From Roseateles sp. (GTDB lineage: Bacteria > Pseudomonadota > Gammaproteobacteria > Burkholderiales > Burkholderiaceae_C): a stretch of DNA of 64,000 nt. Below are positions 26,830-37,700 of the stretch, piece after piece. The stretch is from the NCBI GenBank assembly GCA_019234295.1, contig JAFALK010000028.1, positions 19,870-83,869 on the forward strand, read 5' to 3'. The translations under genes were made by a program, and so were the position numbers. The notes under the pieces were generated by a model. It saw nothing but the letters and a program-made list of their open reading frames with translations, was not told the origin of the DNA and searched no databases. The stretch's first letter is position 1; each line of letters begins with the position of its first letter.

Positions 26830-28155
26830 TCAGTCGGCGCTGATGCGGATGGCGGCGACGGCCTTCATGTCGGCGTCGTAGCTGCGCGTCGAACGCAGAA
26901 AAGCGAAGGCAGCGATCAGGCTGGTCAGGGGCACCAGCAGCAGCGCGGTCTGCAGGCTCCACAGGTCGGACAGCCAACCCGTCAGGAAGGGGCCGACCGC
27001 CAGGCCCAGCAGGTTCTGCGCCAGAGAGAGCACGGCCGCGCCGGTCGAGCGCATGGCCGGGTGGATCACGTCGAAGACCACGGCCGAGATCGGGCCCACC
27101 GTGCAGGCCATGACGAAGCCGCCGACCAGAATGAGCTGGAACTGGCCCGCACCGGGCTCGGCCAGGCCAAAGGCACAGACGAAGATCAGCATGGAAAGTA
27201 GGCACAGGACAGCGACCAGCGAGAGCCGCAGCTGGGGCCGGTCCTTGGCCAGTCGGTCCACGGTCCAGCCCCAGGTGAGGCTGCCCACGGCGCCGGCTAA
27301 CACGACCAGAGCCGCCTTCAGGCTCGCCTGTGCGGGCGCCACGCCGTGATAGCGGTTGAGAAAGCTCGGCAGCCAGGACCAGATCGCCGAGACCACGATG
27401 AGCTGCATGGCCGCGCCCAGGCAAACCCACACCAGGGTACGGGTGCGCAGCAGGGTGCGCACGGTGCGCATCACCAGGGTCTTGAGCGAATGCTGCGTGC
27501 CGGACTGCGTGGCGCCGTGCAGGTCCACGGTGCGGTAGTCACGCACGAGCAGATAGGCCAGGGCCAGTGCGAGGCCGGGGAAGCCGACCACGCCGAAGGC
27601 GGCCTGCCAGCCCCATCGCGCCGCCACGGCGCCGCCGATCAGCACGCCCAGCACCGAGCCAAGCGAGGCGGCGCCGAAGAAGGCGCCCAGCAGCATGCCG
27701 CGCAACCGGCGCGGGAACAGGCTGGCGATCAGGGCTGCGCCGACCGAGCCGTAGCCGGCCTCGCCGGCACCCACGCAAGCGCGCGCCGCGAACAGCGCGC
27801 CGTAGCTGCGCGAGAACATGCACGAGATCGTGGCCAGGCTCCAGATCGTGGCCATCACGACGACGCTTTTCACACGGCTGAAGCGATCGGCCAGCAGGGC
27901 CACGGGCAGGCCGCCGATGGCCACCACCAGCGAGATCACCGACACCAGGCCGCCGAGCTGCTTGTCGGACAGGCCCCAGTCGGTCTTCATGTGCGGGAAC
28001 AGCGAAACGATGACCTGGCGATCGATGTAGTCGAACAGCATCAGGGCGAAGGTCATCGCAAATGCGAACCAGGCCTGCAGCGGCGGCACGAGGTAGCGAT
28101 CGACCGTGGCCGGCGCCGGCGTGTCCGCCTTCGTGACCTTGTTGAAGTGAAGCAT
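26830..28155 (-). CDS. MFS transporter
   Basis: 441 aa, about twelve membrane helices. Motif A appears as ALLADRFSRVKSVV. The beginning of helix 1 has MLFDYIDRQVIVSLFPHMK, typical of the anion:cation/spinster-like organic-acid transporters, as is GWQAAFGVVGFPGLALAL. It lies 30 bases after the quinone oxidoreductase start in a leftward operon with an acyl-CoA ligase, so import of the ligase substrate is likely. Confidence 0.92.
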   Translation of the reverse strand: MLHFNKVTKADTPAPATVDRYLVPPLQAWFAFAMTFALMLFDYIDRQVIVSLFPHMKTDWGLSDKQLGGLVSVISLVVAIGGLPVALLADRFSRVKSVVVMATIWSLATISCMFSRSYGALFAARACVGAGEAGYGSVGAALIASLFPRRLRGMLLGAFFGAASLGSVLGVLIGGAVAARWGWQAAFGVVGFPGLALALAYLLVRDYRTVDLHGATQSGTQHSLKTLVMRTVRTLLRTRTLVWVCLGAAMQLIVVSAIWSWLPSFLNRYHGVAPAQASLKAALVVLAGAVGSLTWGWTVDRLAKDRPQLRLSLVAVLCLLSMLIFVCAFGLAEPGAGQFQLILVGGFVMACTVGPISAVVFDVIHPAMRSTGAAVLSLAQNLLGLAVGPFLTGWLSDLWSLQTALLLVPLTSLIAAFAFLRSTRSYDADMKAVAAIRISAD

Positions 28156-28167
28156 CGTTGTTCCTTC

Positions 28168-29196
28168 TCAGCCGACCAGGCCGTTGGCGTGGCCGAAGTG
28201 CATGAGTCCCAGCACCAGCAGGGCCAGGAAGATCGTCTCGCCGAACATCAGGAGGACGGGTTTCAGGCCCACGGTCACGAGATCCTTGAGCTGCGTCTTC
28301 ATGCCGATGCCGGAGATGGCCGCGACGAGGAACCAGCTCGAGAGCTTGCTGCCACCCGCCTGCACCGCCTGCGGGAGCCAGCCCGTGCTGTTGATGGCGA
28401 CGAGCACCGCGAAGCCCACCGCGAACCAGGGCAGCAGCGGTGGACGCTCGCCTTCGGCCACGGCGCCGTTGCTGCGCGCACGCGTCAGCATGGCAGCGAA
28501 CACGATGACGGGCAGCAGCATGGCCACGCGCATGAGTTTGACCAGCGTAGCGACATCACCCGCCTCTTTGGAGAGGCTGTAGCCGGCGCCGACCACCTGG
28601 GCCACGTCGTGGATGGTGCCGCCGAGGAAGATGCCCGCACCCTGCGGGTCCAGGCCCAGGGTGCGCGCGATCATCGGGTAGACGATCATGGCGAAGGTGG
28701 ACAGGGCGCTGACGCCAATCACGGTGAACAGCGTGGCGCGCTCCTTCAAGGGATGGGCCGGCAGCGCGGCTGAAAGTGCCAAGGCCGCAGAGGCGCCGCA
28801 GATGGCAGTGGCGCCGCCCGTCAGCAGCCCGAAGATGGACTGGAAACCCATCAGGCGCGCCACCACCATGGAGACGGTGATGGTCACCACGACCGACAGG
28901 ATGACGATGCCCACCGGTCCCCAGCCCAGCGCCTCGACCTGGGCGATGGTGATGCGCAGACCCAAGAGCGCCACGCCCAGGCGCAGCAGCTCACGCGCCG
29001 TGAAGGCGATGCCCGGCGCGCAGACGCCGTCCACGGAGAGGAAGTTCATCGCCATGCCCAGCAGCAGGGCGAAGAGCATCACGGGCGCACCGTAGTGCTC
29101 GGAGAGGAAGGTGGCAGCCGCGGCGACGACGCCGCAGGCCATCAGGCCGGGAAAAAAGCTTCGGCCGCGCGTGCCAAGGGTGGCGACGGCGTTCAT
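28168..29196 (-). CDS. YeiH/UPF0324 family putative sulfate exporter
   Basis: 342 aa from the ATG at 29196, overlapping the acyl-CoA ligase stop by four bases (ATGA). About ten membrane helices. Family hallmarks are LRLGVALLGLRITIAQV, GGATAICGASAALALSA and GGTIHDVAQVVGAGYS. The family is annotated as putative sulfate exporters and is often linked to sulfonate metabolism. Tight coupling to a CoA ligase gene and a TauD-type dioxygenase nearby would fit a sulfur-containing substrate, but this is only an inference. Confidence 0.9.
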   Translation of the reverse strand: MNAVATLGTRGRSFFPGLMACGVVAAAATFLSEHYGAPVMLFALLLGMAMNFLSVDGVCAPGIAFTARELLRLGVALLGLRITIAQVEALGWGPVGIVILSVVVTITVSMVVARLMGFQSIFGLLTGGATAICGASAALALSAALPAHPLKERATLFTVIGVSALSTFAMIVYPMIARTLGLDPQGAGIFLGGTIHDVAQVVGAGYSLSKEAGDVATLVKLMRVAMLLPVIVFAAMLTRARSNGAVAEGERPPLLPWFAVGFAVLVAINSTGWLPQAVQAGGSKLSSWFLVAAISGIGMKTQLKDLVTVGLKPVLLMFGETIFLALLVLGLMHFGHANGLVG

Positions 29197-30824
29197 GCGC
29201 GTTCTCCCAACAGATGGTTCTGGAACTGCTCGCGCAGGCGCTGCTTGAGCATCTTGCCGGTGGCGCCCAGCGGGATGGCATCCACGAAGACCACGTCGTC
29301 GGGCGTCCACCACTTGGCGATCTTGCCTTCGTAGAACTGCAGCACTTCTTCGCGGGAGAGTTCGGCGCCGGGCTTCTTCACAACAATCAGCAGCGGGCGC
29401 TCGTCCCACTTGGCGTGGCGCGCCGCGATGCAAGCGGCCATGGCCACAGCCGGGTGCGACATGGCGATGTTTTCGAGATCAATGGAGCCGATCCACTCAC
29501 CGCCGCTCTTGATCACGTCCTTAGCACGGTCGGTGATCTGCATGAAGCCTTCGGGGCAGATGGTGGCCACGTCGCCAGTGGGGAACCAGCCGTCAACGAG
29601 CGGCGAGCCGCCCTCGCCGTGCAGGTATTCGCCCACGACCCAGGGCCCGCGCACGAGCAGCTCGCCGCTGGTCTTGCCGTCCCAGGGCAGCTCGGCCCCG
29701 TCGGCGCCCACGATCTTCATGTCGATGCCGAAGACGGCGCGGCCCTGCTTGCCCTGGATGGCGTAGCGCTGCTCGGTCGTCAACCTCTGCTGCGACGGCT
29801 TGAGCACGCAGGCCGTACCCAGCGGGCTCAGCTCGGTCATGCCCCAGGCGTGCAGGACCTGCACGCCGTGGTTTTCCTGGAAGGCGCGCATCATGGCTGG
29901 CGGACAGGCCGAACCGCCGATGATGGTGCGGTGCATGGTGCTGAACGAGCGCCCGATGGCTTCGACATAGGTCAGCAGCCCCTGCCAGACCGTGGGCACG
30001 CCCGCGGACACCGTCACGCCCTCGCTCTCGAAGAGTTCGTACAGGGACTTGCCGTCCAGGGCCGGGCCCGGGAACACGAGCTTGGCGCCGACCATGCAGG
30101 CCGCATAGGGCAGGCCCCAGGCATTGACGTGGAACATGGGCACGACCGGCAGGATGACCTCGGCGGCCGAGCAGCTCAGCGCATCGGGCAGGGCCACGGC
30201 CATGCTGTGCAGCACGGTCGAGCGGTGGCTGTAGAGCACACCCTTGGGATTGCCTGTGGTGCCGCTCGTGTAGCAAAGACTGGAGGCGCGCTGCTCGTCG
30301 AGCAGCGGCCACTCGAAGTCGGGGTTGGCCTGCTCGATCAGGTCTTCATAGCAGAGCAGCTTGGGGATCTTGCTGCTGGCCGGCATGGCGGAGCGATCGG
30401 CCAGCAGCACGAAGTGGCGGATGGACTTCACGCGCTCGGCGATGGCTTCGACCTGGGGCAGGAAGCTCGCGTCGAAGAACAGCACCTCGTCTTCGGCGTG
30501 GTTGGCGATCCAGCTCATCTGGTCCGCGTGCAGGCGCGGGTTCAGCGTGTGCAGCACGCGGCCCGAGCCGGAGACGCCGTAGTACAGCTCGAGGTGGCGA
30601 TAGCCGTTCCAGGCCAGGGTGCCCACGCAGCCATCTTCCGAAATGCCGAGCAGGTCCAGCGCACTGGCAAGGCGGCGCGCGCGCTCGGCCAGCTCGCGGT
30701 AGCTGTAGCGATGGATGTCGCCCTCCACGCGGCGCGACACGATCTGCTGGTCGCCGTGGTGGCGCTCGGCATGGGTCAGCAGCGAGGACACGAGCAGCGG
30801 CTGCTGCATCATGAGTCCATTCAT
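29193..30824 (-). CDS. AMP-dependent acyl-CoA synthetase/ligase
   Basis: 543 aa from the ATG at 30824. All adenylate-forming motifs are present: the P-loop [26 protein letters not shown], the acyl/AMP site [17 protein letters not shown], the hinge [16 protein letters not shown], and the catalytic Lys in [12 protein letters not shown]. It resembles medium/long-chain fatty acyl-CoA ligases of the FadD3/AlkK type. It is the first gene of the leftward run ligase-YeiH-MFS-Qor-DsbA and is divergent from the DUF1302 gene at 31045. It should activate a carboxylic acid as its CoA thioester. Confidence 0.94.
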   Translation of the reverse strand: MNGLMMQQPLLVSSLLTHAERHHGDQQIVSRRVEGDIHRYSYRELAERARRLASALDLLGISEDGCVGTLAWNGYRHLELYYGVSGSGRVLHTLNPRLHADQMSWIANHAEDEVLFFDASFLPQVEAIAERVKSIRHFVLLADRSAMPASSKIPKLLCYEDLIEQANPDFEWPLLDEQRASSLCYTSGTTGNPKGVLYSHRSTVLHSMAVALPDALSCSAAEVILPVVPMFHVNAWGLPYAACMVGAKLVFPGPALDGKSLYELFESEGVTVSAGVPTVWQGLLTYVEAIGRSFSTMHRTIIGGSACPPAMMRAFQENHGVQVLHAWGMTELSPLGTACVLKPSQQRLTTEQRYAIQGKQGRAVFGIDMKIVGADGAELPWDGKTSGELLVRGPWVVGEYLHGEGGSPLVDGWFPTGDVATICPEGFMQITDRAKDVIKSGGEWIGSIDLENIAMSHPAVAMAACIAARHAKWDERPLLIVVKKPGAELSREEVLQFYEGKIAKWWTPDDVVFVDAIPLGATGKMLKQRLREQFQNHLLGERA

Positions 30825-31044
30825 CGGCGGTCTCCTTCAAGGCTTGGTCGGGTCGAATTCTTGTGCCTGGCCCCGCGTCGTGATTGCCGCTGGGTGACTG
30901 GCGCTTATCCACTCGCGCCATGCCGGTGAAATTCCACACCCCTGCACACGCTGTCCTCGTTTGGACATCAAATGGCACCGACAGACAAGCCGCTGCCACG
31001 AGTCGCGCACAAGATGCGGCCGCCAACGCCACCGAGGAGGAATC

Positions 31045-33087
31045 GTGAGACAAGCCCGCCATCTATTCGCCCCGTTCGCCCCGTTCGCCCCGTTCGCCCC
31101 GTTCGCCCTGAGCCTGCTGTGCGCCGCGCTGCCCACGCAGGCCGCCGAGACGGCGCTGAGCCCGGACCTCAAGCTCAAGCTCGACAGCACGCTGACCCTG
31201 GGCACCATCGTCCGCGCCGAAGCGCCCGACCCCGCGGAATACGCCTTCATCCCGTCCACCACGGTCCCGGGCGCCACGCCGGGTCTGCTGACCGGCCAGA
31301 CCGGCGGATCGGACCTGAACTTCCGCCGCGGCCGGCCCGTCTCGACCGTGGTGCAGGGCATGTTCGACCTCAGCCTGCGCTCGCACGACATGGGCCTGAT
31401 GCTGCGCACTGCGGCCTGGCACGACTTCACGCTGGGGCAGCAATCGGCGGCCTTCGGCAATTACGCCAACGGCTACACGCCCGGCGCCACACTCTCGGAC
31501 CAGGGCATGCTGAGCGCCGCGCGTTTCAGCGGCGTGATGCTGCGCGACGTCTATGCCTTCGCCGGCTTCGATCTCGGCGAACAGCGCCGGCTCGAGCTGC
31601 GCGTGGGCCGCCAGGTGCTCGACGGCAACGGCAGCCAAGGCCAGCTGAGCGGCTCCTGGGGCGGTGCGCGCCTGATCACCGGCGGCATCGCATCGGCGCT
31701 CAACCCCAACGACTACGCGGCTCAGTTCCGCCCGGGCGCGCTACCCGAAGAAGCCCGCGTGCCGGTGGGCATGCTGAGCCTGCACCTGAAGCAAGGCGCG
31801 CAATGGAGCCTCGACGCCTTCCTGCCCTGGGAGACGCGCCAGACCGTGCTGCCGGGCTGCGGAACCTTCTTCGACATCATCTCGGTGGCCCCGACCGGCT
31901 GCAATCTGGGCTCGGCCATTCCCTACACCTTCGCCGGCACGCCGCTTTCCACCATCAACTCGCTCACCGAGCACAGCCTGCTCGCCTCGGGCCTGTACCT
32001 GCAGCGCCTGCCCGACCAGCTCCCTTCGGGCAGCGGCCAGTTCGGCCTCGCCGGCCACTATGTGTTCACGGCCCTTCGCACCGAGCTCGCGGCCTATGCG
32101 ATGAACACGCAGACCATCACGCCCTTCTTCCGCATGCGCGTGGACGACGTGCGTGGCGCGCCGGTCAGCGTGGCCCTGCCGGGCCAGGCAGGCCTCGTGT
32201 TCTCGGCGCTGCAGCGGCTCAACCCCTGGGTGTCGCAGCTGCCCGCCGCCTACGCCGCGGCCTACACGCCGCCGCCGACCGGCCAGGGCAACGGCCTGCA
32301 GTACGGCGTGACGGTGCCGAAGTCCGTGCGCCTGTACGGCCTGTCCTTCAACACGCAGGCCGCGCCCACGACCCGCTTCTACGGCGAGCTGGCCTACCGC
32401 CCCAACCAGCCCCTCTCCTACAACCTCAACGACCTGCTCAACGCGATGCTGCTGCGCACGCCCACCTCCCTGCTCGCCGAGCAGCGGCAGCTGCTGACCG
32501 TGCCGGCGGGCGGCTATCTCGACGCCTTCGATCGCATGAAGGTCACGACTGCCAGTCTGGGCGTGAACCAGGCCTGGCGCCAGGTCCTGGGCGCGCAGGC
32601 CGTGCAGTTGACGGCCGAGATCGGCGCCAGCCATGTGAACGGCCTGCCCGATCCCCTTCAGATGCGCTATGGCCGCGCCTTCGCCTACGGCTCCGCGCCC
32701 TTCGAGGACGCCCGCACCGGCACGCTCAGCAACTGCCCGCAACCGGCCAATGGCGCAGGCCTGTACTTCGCACCGGGCAAGACTTGCACCAGCGACGGCT
32801 TCATCACCTCCACCGCCTGGGGCTGGCGCCTGGCCGCCGGGGCCATGTATCCGAATGCCGTGGCCGGTGTCACGCTGCAGCCCTCGCTGCTGCTGGCCTA
32901 CGACGCGCACGGCTATGCCTACGACGGCAGCTTCTCCCAAGGCCGCCGCATGATCCGCCCGGCCTTGCGTGCCAGTTGGTCCGGCGGCTGGTGGGCCGAC
33001 ATCGCCTACACGGGCATCGGCGGCGGCCGCTACAACCTGCTGGCCGATCGCAGCAATGTGGCCCTGTCGCTCGGCGTCAAATTCTGA
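31045..33087 (+). CDS. DUF1302 family outer-membrane protein with a repeat-built signal peptide
   Basis: 680 aa from a GTG at 31045 with a strong AGGAGG just upstream; longer in-frame starts lack this. The signal peptide core is [20 protein letters not shown], encoded by a 9-bp tandem array. The mature part closely parallels the protein at 18378: [60 protein letters not shown], and the barrel end VALSLGVKF. It is divergent from the acyl-CoA ligase and followed 17 bases later by a chemoreceptor, so uptake and chemotaxis toward one compound may be linked. Confidence 0.9.
   Translation: MRQARHLFAPFAPFAPFAPFALSLLCAALPTQAAETALSPDLKLKLDSTLTLGTIVRAEAPDPAEYAFIPSTTVPGATPGLLTGQTGGSDLNFRRGRPVSTVVQGMFDLSLRSHDMGLMLRTAAWHDFTLGQQSAAFGNYANGYTPGATLSDQGMLSAARFSGVMLRDVYAFAGFDLGEQRRLELRVGRQVLDGNGSQGQLSGSWGGARLITGGIASALNPNDYAAQFRPGALPEEARVPVGMLSLHLKQGAQWSLDAFLPWETRQTVLPGCGTFFDIISVAPTGCNLGSAIPYTFAGTPLSTINSLTEHSLLASGLYLQRLPDQLPSGSGQFGLAGHYVFTALRTELAAYAMNTQTITPFFRMRVDDVRGAPVSVALPGQAGLVFSALQRLNPWVSQLPAAYAAAYTPPPTGQGNGLQYGVTVPKSVRLYGLSFNTQAAPTTRFYGELAYRPNQPLSYNLNDLLNAMLLRTPTSLLAEQRQLLTVPAGGYLDAFDRMKVTTASLGVNQAWRQVLGAQAVQLTAEIGASHVNGLPDPLQMRYGRAFAYGSAPFEDARTGTLSNCPQPANGAGLYFAPGKTCTSDGFITSTAWGWRLAAGAMYPNAVAGVTLQPSLLLAYDAHGYAYDGSFSQGRRMIRPALRASWSGGWWADIAYTGIGGGRYNLLADRSNVALSLGVKF
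31066..31110. repeat. 9-bp tandem repeat TTCGCCCCG x4 plus one variant, in a signal peptide
   Basis: Four perfect TTCGCCCCG units and a fifth, TTCGCCCTG, encode Phe-Ala-Pro repeats in the hydrophobic core of the DUF1302 signal peptide. Copy changes stay in frame. Confidence 0.95.
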
Positions 33088-33104
33088 ATCTGGAGTCTGT
33101 TCCC

Positions 33105-34364
33105 ATGAAAAGTCTGAGCATTCAGGCGCGCCTGGTCCTGTTGGTCGCGCTGCTGATGTCCATCGCCCTGCTGGGCGTCGTGGCCAATCTGATGGGGCGC
33201 TACGACGGCGTTGCCCGCCTGCACGCCATGAACACCGAGCGCGTGCAGCCACTGGCCGCGCTGATCGAGCGCAGCGCGCTGAAAACGCACGATGAGGAGC
33301 TGACGCGCGCCAGCGCCGAGCTGCTGGCCAAGGCCAAGGCCGAAGACGAGGAAAGCCGCAGCGCCCTGCGAACCGTGATGCTGCGCAACGCGGTCCTTTT
33401 CGGCGCGCTGCTGGGCGTCTCGCTGTGGCTGGCCTGGCGGCAGATCCGCGCGATCAGCCAGCCCATCCACGCCGCGGTCTCCCTGGCCGAGGCCGTGGCC
33501 GATGGCCGGCTCGACCAGCAGATCGAATCGCGAGGCCCGGCCGAGACGCGCCTGCTGCTGGACTCTCTCTCTCGCATGTCGCAAAGCCTCAAGGCGATCG
33601 TCACCGAGGTGCGCGACAACAGCGCATCCCTGGCCACCGGCAGCGCCGAGATCGCCTCGGGCAATGCCGACCTGAGCCGCCGCACCGAGACCCAGGCCAG
33701 CAATCTGGAAGAGACGGCCGCCTCGATGGAAGAGTTGTCGGCCACGGTGCGCCAGAACGCCGAGGCCGCGCTGCGCGCCGACACGCTCTCAGGCCAGGTC
33801 GCGCAAAGCGTGCAGACCGGCCACGAGCAGGTCAGCGAGATGGGCCGCACCATGGGCCAGATCGCCGCGGCCAGCACCCGCATCGGCGACATCATCGGCA
33901 CCATCGACGGCATCGCCTTCCAGACCAACATCCTCGCGCTGAACGCGGCTGTGGAAGCCGCCCGCGCCGGCGAGCAGGGCCGCGGCTTTGCGGTGGTGGC
34001 CGGCGAAGTGCGCAACCTGGCCCAGCGTGCGGCCGGCGCGGCCCGCGAGGTGCGCCAGCTCGTGCAGGACAGCCAGGCCCGCGTGGCCGCGGGATCGCAG
34101 CAGGCCGGGCAGGCCGTCGAGTCCATGGGCCGGATCGTCGAGCAGATGCGCCAAGTCGGCGCCCTGATCGGCGAGATCAGCACCGGCAGCGGCGAGCAGG
34201 CCAAGGGCATTGCCGAGATCGGCAGCGCCGTCTCGCAGCTGGATGAGGTCACACAGCAGAACGCCGCCCTTGTCGAACAGAGCGCCGCGGCGGCCGAGAG
34301 CCTGCGTGGCCAGGCCCAGCGCCTGAGCACCCTGGTCGCGCGCTTTGAGCTTGGCGCGGCCTGA
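33105..34364 (+). CDS. methyl-accepting chemotaxis protein with a shortened sensor region
   Basis: 419 aa from the ATG at 33105. Membrane helix 1 is about residues 9-29 and helix 2 about 91-111, leaving a periplasmic segment of only about 60 residues, less than half of a normal four-helix-bundle sensor. A HAMP domain follows ([20 protein letters not shown]), then a full signalling domain with the conserved tip [20 protein letters not shown] and [16 protein letters not shown]. Ends in RFELGAA with no CheR-docking pentapeptide. It lies 17 bases after the DUF1302 gene and is probably co-transcribed with it. The sensor may be a two-helix stub that responds through a binding protein or membrane cue. 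Confidence 0.93.
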   Translation: MKSLSIQARLVLLVALLMSIALLGVVANLMGRYDGVARLHAMNTERVQPLAALIERSALKTHDEELTRASAELLAKAKAEDEESRSALRTVMLRNAVLFGALLGVSLWLAWRQIRAISQPIHAAVSLAEAVADGRLDQQIESRGPAETRLLLDSLSRMSQSLKAIVTEVRDNSASLATGSAEIASGNADLSRRTETQASNLEETAASMEELSATVRQNAEAALRADTLSGQVAQSVQTGHEQVSEMGRTMGQIAAASTRIGDIIGTIDGIAFQTNILALNAAVEAARAGEQGRGFAVVAGEVRNLAQRAAGAAREVRQLVQDSQARVAAGSQQAGQAVESMGRIVEQMRQVGALIGEISTGSGEQAKGIAEIGSAVSQLDEVTQQNAALVEQSAAAAESLRGQAQRLSTLVARFELGAA

Positions 34365-34732
34365 CAGAGCCCCCTGCCCCCTCGGAGCCCCCTCGGTGCT
34401 TGTGGCCCGAGGGCCACGGCGACACTGATCACCCCTCAAGCGAGGGACCGGGGCGCACAAGCCCCGCAGATCCCACTTTCCTCATCTCATCCGACCGTCC
34501 CCCCCGCGTCACCAGAGTGACGCAGGGGCACTGGCGCGGTCGGATCCCCCCCCACACCCCTTGATCGCGGGGCGTGCTTCCTCTATCGACCGCCCCCCGG
34601 CGGCAGGGGGGGAGGTTCGAACACCCCACTTCGAAAATTTTTTCCAACTGCCGGAGAACCCCTTCTGCAGAACCAGCGGTACCGCGACCCGCGGCTGCCT
34701 CGAGATGGTCGGTTGAAAGAACAGGAGTGTTC
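34365..34732. other. 368-bp intergenic region with GC hairpins, upstream of the PEP-CTERM module
   Basis: No gene seen. It includes a perfect stem GTGGCCC-GA-GGGCCAC at 34402-34417 without a T-tract, which may end the chemoreceptor transcript, runs of seven or more C or G near 34548-34556 and 34595-34616, and an A/T patch (AAAATTTTTTCC) near 34635-34646. The last 30 bases carry the ribosome site (AGGAG) of the next gene. The promoter of the PEP-CTERM module should be here. Confidence 0.6.
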
Positions 34733-37700
34733 ATGATGAGCAAGCACAAGAAGACAGCCCTCGCCGCAGCTCTGGCGCTGGCGGCACTGAGCACGGCCCA
34801 GGCGGCCGACGTGACCTGGACCAATGGTTCGGGCAGCTTTGCCTGGAACGCCACGCACCAGAACTGGTCCAGCGGCGCCTGGAACAGCGGCGTCGGAAAC
34901 GAGGCCATCTTCGGCAACACAGGCGCAGGCAATGTCATCGTGGACGCAGGCGGCGTCAACGTCTCCAGCATCAACTTCACGGGCAACGGCTACACGCTCG
35001 GCGGCGGCCCCATCAACTTCGTGGCGGGCGGCGGCTCGCTGAAGAACGCCAACGGCTACACCGGAGCGCTGATCAGCACGGACCCGGGTGTCACGGCCAC
35101 GATCAACAGCGCCATCACCAGCAGCCTGCCGCTGATCAAAATGGGCACCGGCACCTTACAACTGGCCGGCCCGCTGACCTTCACAGGCCCCGGCATTCCC
35201 TACATGGGCGCCACGGCCCCCCGCGCGCTCCCCGTCGACCTCGTCGTCGACGGCATCAGCGGCCAGTCCAACGGCGGCCTGCTGCAGATCATGGGCTCGA
35301 ACGTGCTTCCCTCGACGACGCGCGTGGGCCTGGGCAACGGCCAGATCGACATCGGCAACAACAACGTCACCCTCGGCTCGCTGACCTTCCTCAACCAGAA
35401 CGATTACCAGGCCTACGACCCCAGCGTGGGCGCTTCGGAGAACGGCTCCCTCATCGGCACGGGCACCCTGCGCGTGACGGGCGACATCACCGTGATCGGC
35501 CGCTGCTGCGGCAACAACGGCGCCAACACCATCGGCGCGAACCTGGACCTCGGCGGCGGCACGCAGATCGTGCGCGTCTCGCAGAACTCATCGGTCATGC
35601 AGTCCCGCGCCCTGCAGTTCACCGGTGTGATCTCCAACGGCTCGCTGCTCAAGACCTCGGGCATGATGGAGAACGGCATCGTCGGCAACGCGGACGGCAT
35701 GAGCCTGTACGGCAACAACACCTACACCGGCTCGACCATCCTCAACGGTGGCTACAACGTGGTGACGGGCACCAACGCCTCCAGCTTTGTCGAAATCACG
35801 GGTGCGCCGAACGTGCCCGGCGGCAACGTGCTGGTGCTGGCGGGCGCCAACGGCTCCTACCACTCGGCCACGGTCCTGCAGGCGGTGGCAGGCGGCATCT
35901 TGACCATCGACAACACCCTGGCCACCGGCGGCGCTGGCTACGACCAGCCCACCGTCGCCGCAGCCAACAACAACGACCGCCTGAACGACACGGCCGAGAT
36001 CCAGCTGCGCGACGGTGCCTTCAGCTACGTCGGAGCCAGCAACACCGCTTCCAGCGAAACCTTCGGCAAGCTCAACATCACCGGCGGCCACAACGTCGTC
36101 AACATCACGGCGACCGGCACGACGGGCACCTCGACTCTGTACGCCAGCGACCTCGTGATGGCACAGCGCTCGACCCTGCAGATCAGTTCGGCCACGCTCG
36201 GCGCCGCCAGCAAGCTCTTCGTCGCCGGCGCCCTGCCCGCGGCTGACAGCACCGGCATCCTGCAAGGCGTGATCGGCAAGTCCGACTTCGTCACCTACAA
36301 CGCCACGACCGGCGTGACGCCGCTGGCCGCCGGCGCATATGCCGCGAGCTTCGCCGCCGGCGCTGGTGCCAATGTCGCGCTGACCGCCAGCACGAATGCG
36401 ATCGCCAGCTCGATGAGCATCAACGCGCTCAAGACCACGGGCACGGTGACCAACAACATCGCCACAGGCCAGGTGCTCAACATCGCCTCGGGCATGCTGC
36501 TCAACACCTCGGGCACGACGACCTTCAACGGCGGCACGGTGGACTTCGGCAGCTCGGCCGGCACCTTCTTCGGCGGCACGGCCACGTTCGCCAGCACCAA
36601 TGCCATCACCGGCACCAACGGCCTGATCAACGCGAGCAGCACGCTCAACCTCAACGGCAACCTCTCCGGCCTGTCCGGCCCCATCACCACCAACGGCGGC
36701 ACCACCACCATCGGCACCAACACCTTTGCCGGTGCCCTCCAGGTGCGCACCGGCACCTTGGCTTTCAGCACCAACCAGACCCTGGCCGGCCAGGGCGCCA
36801 TCACGATCGGCGTGAACCAGAACGACAGCAACCTGATCGGCACGACTCCGCTCCTGAGCCTCAGCGGCATGGGCGCGAACTCGACGATGGGCCGCGACAT
36901 CATCGTCGACAACGGCGGCCAGAACGTCGCCGGCGCGGCCTACTGGTCCAACATGATGCCGCAGCTCAGCCCGCTGTCGAACACGACGGGCTCGCAGACC
37001 CTGGGTGGCAACCTGGTACTGAACAGCCCGCTGCGCCTGCAGGGCGGCGGTGCCGGCGGCACGGGCTCGACCAACTTCACGGGCAACATCTCGGGCTCGT
37101 CCTACATGTTCATCGTGAACGGCCGCGAGAGCTTCACCGGCAACGTGGGCAACACCGGCGGCATGACCATCGGCAGTAATGGCGGCAAAACCTACGCCAG
37201 CTTCCTGGGCACGACCTCGGGCAACGCGCCGCTGACCATCTACGGTGGCAGCGGCTCGGCCACCGTGATCGGCACCAGCGTGAGCTACGCCCCGGGCTCT
37301 CTGCCCACGGGCGATATCCTGATGAAGAACGGCTACAACGGCGTCAACCTCACTGCGCCGACCTTGATCCCGTTGGCGACCTCGACGATCAACAACAACA
37401 TCACCGCTTCCCAGGCCGACATCAACGCCCAGGTCAATAGCGGCATCACCGCCACCTGGAACGGCCAGATCACGACCGACGGTTCGGGCTACCTGATGAA
37501 GAACGGCGCCGGCACCCTAGTGCTGAACAGCCTGACCAGCAATGCCGCCGTGCGCGTCAACGCCGGCACGCTGCTGGTCAACGGCCAGATCGCCAGCCAG
37601 GCCGGCCAAGGCGTGGCCGTGAACAACGGCGGCGTGCTGGGCGGCACGGGCAGCATCACGAGCGCCGTGCTGGTGAACGCGGGCGGCACGATCAGCGCCG

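Noticed and set aside
30972..33104. A long frame joined to the chemoreceptor, seeming to give an 1130-aa protein
   Set aside because: Its first 711 codons are an Arg/Ala/Pro-rich shadow of the DUF1302 gene; the real protein starts at the ATG at 33105.
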